Positions 7,246 through 11,296 of a stretch of DNA of 11,296 nt are shown here, piece after piece (position 1 is the stretch's first letter; every line of letters starts with the position of its first letter). The stretch covers positions 1 through 11,296 of the forward strand of contig JANYLF010000021.1 in the NCBI GenBank assembly GCA_025357995.1, written 5' to 3'. The translations under genes and the position numbers were made by a program. Below the pieces are notes generated by a model, which made no database searches, had not been told where the DNA came from, and saw only the letters and a program-made list of their open reading frames with translations. Origin of the DNA: Acidimicrobiia bacterium (GTDB taxonomy: Bacteria; Actinomycetota; Acidimicrobiia; IMCC26256; JAENVU01).

Positions 7246-7247
7246 CC

Positions 7248-8087
7248 ATGGCGATCCTGCTCGGGCTCTTGGCCGCGGTCGCCTGGGGTACGGGGGATTT
7301 TGCGGGCGGCATGGCCACGCGCAAAGCGCCGGAGATGTCGGTCGTGCTCGGCACCGAAGCCGTCGGACTCGTCCTGCTGCTCGGCATCGCGTGCTTCACC
7401 AGTGGCAGTCCCACAGGAAGTGACCTCACGCTCGGCTCGCTCGCCGGCATCCTCGGCGTGGGTGGCCTCGTGCTCCTCTACCGCGGTCTCGCGCAGGGTC
7501 GCGCCAGCGTGGTCGCGCCGCTCAGCGCAGTCGGCGCCGCGATCCTCCAGGTGGGGTGGGGACTCGCGGGGGGCGAAGACCCCGGTGTGATCGCGCTCAT
7601 CGGAATCGTGCTCGCACTCGTGGCCATCGGAGTGGTCGCGGGTTCCGCCGAGGAACCCACCGATGCCACGCGCATGAGTCGCACAGCCGAGATCCAATGC
7701 GGACTGGGTGCAGCCGTCGGCTTCGGCTTCTACCTCATTCTCATCTCCGAGACTTCCCACGGCGCGGGGCTCTGGACCGCGGTTGCGGCGCGCACCGCGC
7801 CGGTGATCGTCCTGCTCGTGGTCTTGGGTGTTCTGCGACGACCCCTCCTGGTGCCGCGGTCGGCCGCGCCGCTCGTCACCCTCTCCGGATTCACCGACGC
7901 GAGCGCCAACGCGCTGCTCGTGGTCGCGGTGCGTCAGGGTCTGCTCAGCGTGGTCGCACCCGTGGCCAACCTCTTTCCCGCCGTCACCGTGCTGCTCGCC
8001 CGGGCCCTCGGCCACGAGAAGATCGGTCGCCTCCGCCTCGCCGGCCTCGCGCTCGCGGTCGCGAGCCTGGTCCTGATTTCGCTCTGA
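7248..8087 (+). CDS. EamA/DMT-superfamily transporter
   Basis: A 279-aa integral membrane protein with about ten hydrophobic segments in two homologous halves (about 1-133 and 150-279), the layout of drug/metabolite transporters. Diagnostic segments are GLAQGRASVVAPLSAVGA (80-97) and its second-half counterpart RQGLLSVVAPVANLFPAV (229-246), each leading into the last two helices. The hydrophilic stretch 134-149 separates the halves. The ATG lies 2 bp after the propeller gene stop and there is no clear Shine-Dalgarno, so translation probably depends on coupling. It is the last gene of the tight operon. It may import the substrate or export a product of the pathway; DMT family members do both and sequence does not tell which. 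Confidence 0.9.
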   Translation: MAILLGLLAAVAWGTGDFAGGMATRKAPEMSVVLGTEAVGLVLLLGIACFTSGSPTGSDLTLGSLAGILGVGGLVLLYRGLAQGRASVVAPLSAVGAAILQVGWGLAGGEDPGVIALIGIVLALVAIGVVAGSAEEPTDATRMSRTAEIQCGLGAAVGFGFYLILISETSHGAGLWTAVAARTAPVIVLLVVLGVLRRPLLVPRSAAPLVTLSGFTDASANALLVVAVRQGLLSVVAPVANLFPAVTVLLARALGHEKIGRLRLAGLALAVASLVLISL

Positions 8088-8100
8088 CCCGACCGCGCGG

Positions 8101-8106
8101 CATGCT
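8101..8106 (+). promoter_or_regulatory. Weak leaderless -10 element (CATGCT)
   Basis: CATGCT is followed by a 6-nt spacer and the ATG at 8113, with no Shine-Dalgarno. The geometry equals that of the better TANNNT elements in this window, but the first base is C rather than T. Confidence 0.35.
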
Positions 8107-8112
8107 GGGGCG

Positions 8113-8571
8113 ATGGAACCATCCCTCTTCGACGACGTGGGTGACGCGCTGCGCGGGATCCTGCCGTCGGAGCTCGGCACGTTGCGGCTCCGCGCCCACC
8201 GGTACGGCATCAAGGTCTGGTTCGGCACCGAGAAGCCGACGAAGGAGCACTACGAAGCCCAGGTGGTCGGCGCTCGCGACGTGCCGGGCGCGCGCACGCT
8301 CGCCCTCGAAGTGGGGTTCCATTCCGAGCACCCCAAAGTCGCCGACAACGACGCGGTCATCGCACGTCTCACCTCCAGCGAGAAGCAGTGGCGAAAAGAG
8401 GTGGGCAAGGAAGCGGAGGTCGCGCCCTTCCTCGGCCGCGCCGACAACTGGCGTCGCGTCTCCGAAACGTGGCTCGACCCCGACCTCGGCGAACCCGGCA
8501 TCGCGTTCGAGATCGCATCCCGCCTCGTCGACTACATCACCGCGCTCGAACCGCTGGTCCACACGAGCTGA
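8113..8571 (+). CDS. Unrecognised 152-aa cytosolic protein
   Basis: I do not recognise this family. The ORF has a strong third-position G/C bias and an ATG placed 25 bp after the transporter stop. The protein is soluble and charged, with no signal peptide or membrane segment and no cysteines. Visible features are an amphipathic N terminus (LFDDVGDALRGILPSEL), a likely beta segment with RAHRYGIKVWFG (28-38), a second strand LALEVGFHSEHP (63-74), a charged helix around KQWRKEVGKEAE (91-102) and tryptophans at 93, 113 and 120, ending in a helix FEIASRLVDYITALEPL. The order resembles an alpha/beta domain of conserved unknown function. It could be a read-through end of the upstream operon or an independent gene. 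The hairpin right after its stop favours a transcript end here. Confidence 0.8.
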   Translation: MEPSLFDDVGDALRGILPSELGTLRLRAHRYGIKVWFGTEKPTKEHYEAQVVGARDVPGARTLALEVGFHSEHPKVADNDAVIARLTSSEKQWRKEVGKEAEVAPFLGRADNWRRVSETWLDPDLGEPGIAFEIASRLVDYITALEPLVHTS

Positions 8572-8572
8572 C

Positions 8573-8591
8573 CGCTCGCCCGAGTCGAGCG
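8573..8591 (+). terminator. Hairpin after the 152-aa gene, possible terminator
   Basis: CGCTCG and CGAGCG form a 6-bp stem with a 7-nt loop, starting 1 base after the stop codon. No T-run follows, as is common for candidate terminators in high-GC actinobacteria. Confidence 0.4.
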
Positions 8592-8637
8592 CGTGACGAG
8601 TGTGCGAACAGCGCGCGAACGACCCGACTCGAGCGCG
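8579..8637. repeat. Pair of 15-bp direct repeats before mgsA
   Basis: CCCGAGTCGAGCGCG (8579-8593) and CCCGACTCGAGCGCG (8623-8637) differ at one base. The inner CGAGTCG and CGACTCG are also reverse complements. The second copy ends 10 bp before the mgsA -10 element. They may be a regulator-binding pair or chance in GC-rich DNA. Confidence 0.4.
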
Positions 8638-8647
8638 ACCGCGGCCG

Positions 8648-8653
8648 TACCCT
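8648..8653 (+). promoter_or_regulatory. Leaderless -10 element of mgsA (TACCCT)
   Basis: TACCCT, a 7-nt spacer, then the ATG at 8661, with no Shine-Dalgarno. CCGACT (8624-8629) lies 18 nt upstream as a weak -35. It fixes the mgsA start despite a longer open frame upstream. Confidence 0.6.
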
Positions 8654-8660
8654 CGTCGAC

Positions 8661-9110
8661 ATGACCATTCCGTACGCGACATTCACAACGAGACCGCGCA
8701 AACGACTTGCGCTCATCGCGCACGACAATCGCAAGCCCGACATGCTGGAGTGGGCGCTCGCGAACCGCGACACGCTGGGCCAACACGAGCTGTACGCGAC
8801 GGGCACCACCGGACGGTTGGTCGCCGAAGCCCTCGACCTTTCCGTCACGCGATTTCTCAGCGGGCCGTACGGCGGAGATCAGCAAGTCGGCGCCGGTATC
8901 GCAGAAGGCCGGCTCGATTGCGTGGTGTTCTTCTGGGATCCGCTGGAGACCCAGCCCCACGACGTCGACGTCAAGGCACTGCTGCGCATCGCCGTCGTCT
9001 ACGACTGCCCCATCGCCTGGAACCGCGCGACCGCCGACTTCATCCTGTCGAGCCCCCTCATGGCCGGCATCTACGAACGCGGCCCCCGAGCCGAAGCCAA
9101 CACCGGCTGA
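8661..9110 (+). CDS. mgsA: Methylglyoxal synthase
   Basis: A 149-aa enzyme that converts dihydroxyacetone phosphate to methylglyoxal and phosphate, a bypass of lower glycolysis. Family signatures are nearly unbroken: LIAHDNRKPDM (18-28), LYATGTTG (44-51, phosphate loop), LSGPYGGDQQVGA (66-78) with D73 as the counterpart of the catalytic E. coli Asp71, FFWDPL (90-95) and PHDVDVKALLRIA (99-111) with H100. NRATADFILSS ends the domain. The length matches the E. coli enzyme (152 aa). The frame is open upstream to 8388, but that stretch is antisense-like low-quality protein. Homology begins at 8661, where a TANNNT element sits 7 nt ahead. No glyoxalase or phosphate-sensing partner is nearby, and the gene appears to be a separate transcription unit. 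Confidence 0.95.
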   Translation: MTIPYATFTTRPRKRLALIAHDNRKPDMLEWALANRDTLGQHELYATGTTGRLVAEALDLSVTRFLSGPYGGDQQVGAGIAEGRLDCVVFFWDPLETQPHDVDVKALLRIAVVYDCPIAWNRATADFILSSPLMAGIYERGPRAEANTG

Positions 9111-9114
9111 CGAT

Positions 9115-9133
9115 CCGACCGCGCATGCGTCGG
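9115..9133 (+). terminator. Weak hairpin after mgsA
   Basis: CCGAC and GTCGG form a 5-bp stem 4 bases after the mgsA stop, with a 9-nt loop that contains the self-complementary GCATGC. There is no T-run. It ends 2 bp before the next gene's -10 element, so it could also be regulatory. Confidence 0.25.
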
Positions 9134-9135
9134 CG

Positions 9136-9141
9136 TACGCT
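9136..9141 (+). promoter_or_regulatory. Leaderless -10 element (TACGCT)
   Basis: TACGCT, a 6-nt spacer, then the GTG at 9148, with no Shine-Dalgarno. This favours the GTG over the in-frame ATG three codons later. Confidence 0.6.
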
Positions 9142-9147
9142 GAGCGT

Positions 9148-9606
9148 GTGCGCTCGATGCGAAGGCCAATAGAGCTTTCCGTCTTGGCGCTCACCGCTGG
9201 CCTCGGAGCGGCTCCAGGGATCGCGTGGGCAGTCGGGGATCAGAGTGAGAGCGCAGCAGCCGACGACCGGGCCATTCAACCTCTGAAGATCCCGACATTG
9301 ACATGGTGGCTTTTGGGCATCGGCTCGCTGATCGCACTCGGCCTCGCGTTCCTCCGCGTCTTGCGCACAGTTCGTTCAGATTCTTGCTCGGTCGTGTGGC
9401 TTGTCGCACTGGGCGCGTTCGCGACCGTGGGCGGTGGGGTCGGACTCGGATATCGGATTGCCACCGCGAGGGTCACGGGCGCAAACATCGGCTACGGCAT
9501 CTTCATGATCTTCGTCGGCCCGATGTTGCTTGCCACTCTGCTCTTCGCCATCGGAGCCTTGGTGCGCGCCTGGCAGCTCCAACGACGCCCCCCGTTCTCC
9601 ACCTGA
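9148..9606 (+). CDS. Small multi-pass membrane protein, unknown function
   Basis: A 152-aa protein of no family I recognise. Hydrophobic segments are at about 9-30 (a possible signal peptide, ending APGIAWAVG), 51-72, 82-103 and 116-139, so it has three or four membrane spans. A polar loop at 31-48 (SESAAADDR) follows the first span and would lie outside if that span is a signal sequence. The C-terminal tail is basic (QLQRRPPFST). One cysteine is present at residue 80. The start is set at GTG because a TACGCT element lies 6 nt upstream; an ATG at 9157 is the alternative. The gene stands alone between mgsA and the small-gene patch, with a hairpin just after its stop. The larger frame open from 8707 is only a shadow of mgsA. 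Confidence 0.75.
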   Translation: MRSMRRPIELSVLALTAGLGAAPGIAWAVGDQSESAAADDRAIQPLKIPTLTWWLLGIGSLIALGLAFLRVLRTVRSDSCSVVWLVALGAFATVGGGVGLGYRIATARVTGANIGYGIFMIFVGPMLLATLLFAIGALVRAWQLQRRPPFST

Positions 9607-9720
9607 ACCACTCCCTGCGCGCGGGAGTGAGCTCATCAAGCCGTATCCCATCAGCCCAACCCCGACCCCGACGATCGGACCAGGCCGACCCCGTAAGAAC
9701 GAGCGCACGTGTGAAATCAC
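9376..9720 (-). CDS. Doubtful ORF coupled to the 55-aa gene
   Basis: A 114-codon minus-strand frame whose GTG overlaps the stop of the 55-aa gene (GTGA), the same coupling seen in the real operons. Its first 36 or so residues, within otherwise empty DNA, look protein-like: a basic start (SHVRSFLRGRPG) and a glycine-rich hydrophobic segment (PIVGVGVGLMGYGL). The remainder lies antisense to the membrane protein gene, is very polar and has weak third-position bias. Either a short real protein has lost its stop or the frame is spurious. Confidence 0.22.
   Translation of the reverse strand: MISHVRSFLRGRPGPIVGVGVGLMGYGLMSSLPRAGSGSGGERGASLELPGAHQGSDGEEQSGKQHRADEDHEDAVADVCARDPRGGNPISESDPTAHGRERAQCDKPHDRARI
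9609..9629 (+). terminator. Hairpin after the membrane protein gene, probable terminator
   Basis: CACTCCC and GGGAGTG form a perfect 7-bp stem with a 7-nt loop, starting 2 bases after the stop codon at 9606. There is no T-run. Being symmetric, it could also act on minus-strand transcripts from the small-gene patch. Confidence 0.5.
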
Positions 9721-9884
9721 ATGCCGGGCGCGAGGTTGTCGGGCATGAAGAACCAAGCGAGCGTCACGATCAAGAGGTAGAGAGCCGCCAGCATGGCGAC
9801 TGTCCAGAGTGCCCACTTCGCGATCGTCCAATGCGGACGCGTGGTGTTCACAACGAGAACTTCGGGCAGGTCGGATCGGTCCAC
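9717..9884 (-). CDS. 55-aa single-span membrane protein
   Basis: A small gene found by reading the minus strand, starting at GTG 9884. The protein opens with a soluble stretch (VDRSDLPEVLVVNTTRPHWT), then has one clear transmembrane helix at about residues 24-46 (WALWTVAMLAALYLLIVTL, then AWFF) and a short tail MPDNLAPGM. About three quarters of third positions are G or C. A TAGCCT hexamer sits 6 nt before the GTG, the same leaderless arrangement as in other genes here. I do not recognise the family. It follows the 56-aa gene by 42 bp and has its own promoter. The hydrophobic helix, the codon bias and the promoter together make a chance ORF unlikely. Confidence 0.65.
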   Translation of the reverse strand: MDRSDLPEVLVVNTTRPHWTIAKWALWTVAMLAALYLLIVTLAWFFMPDNLAPGM

Positions 9885-9890
9885 CGTCGG

Positions 9891-9896
9891 AGGCTA
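9891..9896 (-). promoter_or_regulatory. Leaderless -10 element of the 55-aa gene (TAGCCT)
   Basis: On the minus strand, TAGCCT, a 6-nt spacer, then GTG at 9884. The hexamer is identical to the one serving the plus-strand 59-aa gene. Confidence 0.55.
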
Positions 9897-9926
9897 TGCC
9901 GGTTCCCGGATCAGGAGAGTCGTGGC

Positions 9927-10097
9927 TCACTTTGCATCGTCGGGCTCGCTGATCTCAGGGATGGCTCGGCCGCGGTACCAGTTCGACCGCCGGTAAATCC
10001 ACATGCCGCCGCCAATGACCGCGCCCCAGAGCGCGCCTACTGCCCAAGTAGTGCCCCATACAACCTGACCCAACATCGTGACGACCATGCCGCCCAT
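9927..10097 (-). CDS. 56-aa small membrane protein
   Basis: A minus-strand ORF with a Trp- and Gly-rich hydrophobic segment (about residues 9-35: QVVWGTTWAVGALWGAVIG, then GGMWIY), a basic flank (RRSNWYRGR) and an acidic tail (EISEPDDAK). This charge layout suits a single helix or a short hairpin with the C terminus in the cytosol. Third positions are about 77% G/C. The start is uncertain: ATGs at 10097, 10088 and 10076 are all in frame and none has a Shine-Dalgarno. CATGGT lies 7 nt before the 10076 ATG, which would give a 49-aa leaderless product. It diverges from the 59-aa gene across 48 bp. Function unknown. Confidence 0.55.
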   Translation of the reverse strand: MGGMVVTMLGQVVWGTTWAVGALWGAVIGGGMWIYRRSNWYRGRAIPEISEPDDAK

Positions 10098-10132
10098 GCC
10101 GATAAGCCCACGGCTGTCGACATCGCCCGCCC

Positions 10133-10138
10133 TAGCCT
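10133..10138 (+). promoter_or_regulatory. Leaderless -10 element of the 59-aa gene (TAGCCT)
   Basis: TAGCCT, a 7-nt spacer, then GTG at 10146, with no Shine-Dalgarno. No convincing -35 is seen. Confidence 0.5.
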
Positions 10139-10145
10139 TCGGGAC

Positions 10146-10325
10146 GTGATCGGCTGGATCGTGGACTTGCTACCGAAGCGGCTTTGGCGGCCGGCGAACT
10201 TGCACTTCGGCTACCGGCTCCACTTCTGCGTCGGTGGCGGGGACGGGCACTCGGTTCGCACGGTCGAGTGGAACGGCCGCCAGATCGCACACGGTCGCCG
10301 GTACTTCGACCCCGGGACGATCTGA
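10146..10325 (+). CDS. 59-aa small soluble protein
   Basis: A short plus-strand gene starting at GTG, buried within a longer open frame. The protein begins with a hydrophobic helix (IGWIVDLLPKRLW), then an aromatic/His-rich beta-like stretch (LHFGYRLHFCVG), a GGGDGH turn, and RTVEWNGRQIAHGRRYFD, ending PGTI. Roughly nine of ten third positions are G or C, far above random frames here. A TAGCCT element lies 7 nt before the GTG. It ends 9 bp from the stop of the convergent msrA gene. No family recognised. One cysteine, no signal peptide. Confidence 0.6.
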   Translation: MIGWIVDLLPKRLWRPANLHFGYRLHFCVGGGDGHSVRTVEWNGRQIAHGRRYFDPGTI

Positions 10326-10334
10326 CGACCGCGC

Positions 10335-10994
10335 TTACGCCTCGACCACCCCTGCGGGGCAGGACACGCCGGTGCCACCGAGGCCGCAGTAGCCGCCGGG
10401 GTTCTTCGCCAGGTACTGCTGGTGGTAGTCCTCGGCGAAATAGAACTCGGGGGCCGCGATGATCTCGGTCGTGATCTCGCCGTAGCCCGCGGCCGTCAGC
10501 CGTTCCTGGAACATCGCACGAGAAGCCTCGGCCGCGCCACGTTGCGCGTCCGAGTACCAGTAGATGCCGGATCGATACTGCGTGCCGACGTCGTTGCCTT
10601 GACGCATCCCCTGGGTGGGGTTGTGCGACTCCCAGAACGTGCGCAGCAACTCGTCGTACGTGACGACGGTCGGATCGAACACCACGAGCACGGCCTCGGT
10701 GTGACCGGTGCGACCGCTGCAGACCTCTTCGTAGGTCGCGTTCGGCGTGATGCCCGCGGCGTAACCCACCGCGGTCGTGTACACGCCGGGGAGCTGCCAG
10801 AAGACGCGCTCGGCGCCCCAGAAACACCCGAGCGCGAACATCGCGGTTTCGAGGCCCTCAGGGTAGGGACCGCGGAGTGGGTGAAAGTTCACGAAGTGCT
10901 TTGCTGCGACCGCCATCTCGGCGTCGCGGCCGGGAAGGGCGCGGGACGGGTCCACCATCGACCTCTTTTCGGGATTGCGGAATCGGAACACCAT
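10335..10994 (-). CDS. msrA: Peptide-methionine (S)-S-oxide reductase, copy A
   Basis: A complete 219-aa MsrA, which repairs methionine-S-sulfoxide in proteins. The catalytic C57 is in GCFWG (56-60), the substrate pocket continues with AERVFWQ, and GHTEAV (98-103), SHNPTQ (123-128) and NDVGTQYRSGIY (134-145) are the expected core motifs. Resolving cysteines C203 and C212 lie in the C-terminal tail GYCGLGGTGVSCP, the arrangement of thioredoxin-recycled, E. coli-type MsrA. Length is close to the 212-aa E. coli enzyme. The ATG at 10994 is chosen because homology starts there, AAAGGA lies 8 nt upstream, and the second copy begins identically; the longer frame upstream runs through the palindromic promoter. 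It is transcribed away from copy B and converges with the 59-aa gene. Confidence 0.96.
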   Translation of the reverse strand: MVFRFRNPEKRSMVDPSRALPGRDAEMAVAAKHFVNFHPLRGPYPEGLETAMFALGCFWGAERVFWQLPGVYTTAVGYAAGITPNATYEEVCSGRTGHTEAVLVVFDPTVVTYDELLRTFWESHNPTQGMRQGNDVGTQYRSGIYWYSDAQRGAAEASRAMFQERLTAAGYGEITTEIIAAPEFYFAEDYHQQYLAKNPGGYCGLGGTGVSCPAGVVEA

Positions 10995-11002
10995 GACGGA
11001 AA

Positions 11003-11072
11003 TCCTTTCGACACCATCATTGTCTCCCGTAACGAACCGGCGCGACGGGAGACAATGATGGCGTCGAAAGGA
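11003..11072. promoter_or_regulatory. Palindromic divergent promoter region between the msrA copies
   Basis: The arms 11003-11030 and 11045-11072 match at 27 of 28 positions, including 17 contiguous bases (ACGGGAGACAATGATGG and its complement). Both arms carry GAAAGGA, the Shine-Dalgarno of each msrA 8 nt before its ATG. GACAAT in each arm could serve as a -10, but no -35 is clear. The region could form a cruciform and may carry a divergent operator. Confidence 0.6.
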
Positions 11073-11080
11073 ATTCAGGC

Positions 11081-11296
11081 ATGGTGTTCCGATTCCGCAA
11101 TCCCGAAAAGAGTTCGATGGTGGACCCGTCCCGCGCCCTTTCCGGCCGCGACGCCGAAATGGCAGTCGCGGCACAGCACTTCGTGAACTTCCATCCGCTG
11201 CGCGGCCCCTACCCCGAGGGCTTCGAGACCGCGATGTTCGCGCTCGGATGTTTCTGGGGCGCCGAGCGCGTCTTCTGGCAGCTCCCCGGCGTGCAC
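11081..11296 (+). CDS. msrA: Peptide-methionine (S)-S-oxide reductase, copy B, 3' truncated by the window
   Basis: The first 72 codons of a second MsrA on the opposite strand to copy A. It begins with the same residues (MVFRFRNPEK) and reaches the catalytic GCFWG (C57) and AERVFWQLPGVH before the window ends. Compared with copy A there are five amino-acid changes (R11S, P21S, K32Q, L48F, Y72H), none in the catalytic motif. Of 16 nucleotide differences, 12 are at third, 4 at first and 0 at second codon positions. That pattern means both copies have been kept as working proteins. GAAAGGA lies 8 nt before the ATG. The resolving cysteines cannot be checked, as the 3' part is outside. Confidence 0.92.
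   Translation, partial: MVFRFRNPEKSSMVDPSRALSGRDAEMAVAAQHFVNFHPLRGPYPEGFETAMFALGCFWGAERVFWQLPGVH

Larger units (their letters stand above)
10779..11296. repeat. Long inverted repeat: head-to-head msrA duplication
   Basis: The left arm 10779-11030 and the right arm 11045-11296 are reverse complements with 20 mismatches and no gaps over 252 bp (about 92%). They flank a 14-bp unique centre (11031-11044). The right arm is cut by the window end, so the true repeat may be longer. Confidence 0.92.

Noticed and set aside
7212..8228. Minus-strand 338-codon frame opposite the transporter
   Set aside because: Polar, Gln/Glu/His-rich antisense shadow of a membrane protein gene.
8388..8660. Upstream extension of mgsA in frame
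   Set aside because: The added residues are Arg-rich, overlap the 152-aa gene and have no counterpart in the family; a promoter element lies at 8648.
10422..11186. 254-codon plus-strand frame spanning the msrA palindrome
   Set aside because: Its C-terminal part is out of frame with copy B and its first part is antisense to copy A.
1..11296. Search for tRNA, rRNA, CRISPR repeats, transposase, integrase or phage genes
   Set aside because: Nothing of these kinds was seen on either strand. The only long repeat is the msrA pair, which lacks transposon-like ends or genes.

Overview
This is high-GC bacterial DNA with strong G/C at third codon positions, many GTG starts, tightly packed genes and many starts that look leaderless (a TANNNT hexamer 6-7 nt before the start codon). 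Together with a secreted protein carrying a Ser/Thr-rich linker, this points to an actinobacterium. I would guess an acidimicrobial-type lineage, but no ribosomal or other taxonomic marker is present.

Layout. (1) 1-612, plus strand: the 3' part of a DsbA/FrnE-type thiol oxidoreductase. (2) 4079-624, minus strand: a Gfo/Idh/MocA dehydrogenase, a crotonase-fold enzyme, a KshA-like Rieske oxygenase and an NTF2/SnoaL-fold protein. Three of these four genes overlap or abut the next. The Rieske gene has its own promoter region, a 30-bp palindrome and a strong Shine-Dalgarno. (3) 4100-8087, plus strand: an aldo/keto reductase, an SsuD-like flavin monooxygenase, a secreted beta-propeller and an EamA-type transporter. 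These genes overlap by 4 bp or lie 0-2 bp apart, so this is almost certainly one operon. Blocks 2 and 3 are divergent across 20 bp, where the two -10 elements lie within one palindrome. The combination (two oxygenases, CoA and NAD(P) enzymes, a transporter, a secreted protein) looks like a catabolic locus for a ring or isoprenoid/steroid-like compound or an organosulfur compound. The substrate cannot be read from sequence.

(4) 8113-9606, plus strand: three apparently independent genes, namely an unrecognised 152-aa protein, methylglyoxal synthase (mgsA) and a small membrane protein. (5) 9717-10325: an AT-richer patch with three very small genes (55, 56 and 59 aa), two on the minus strand and one on the plus strand. 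Two of them have leaderless promoters. (6) 10335-11296: two head-to-head msrA genes, about 92% identical over all that is visible, separated by a palindromic intergenic region. The second runs off the window end.

The most notable points are the inverted msrA pair, whose differences show purifying selection; the shared bidirectional promoter; the repeated leaderless promoter architecture; active-site deviations in the crotonase and the SsuD-like enzyme; and the small-gene patch. No tRNA, rRNA, CRISPR array, transposase or phage gene was seen.
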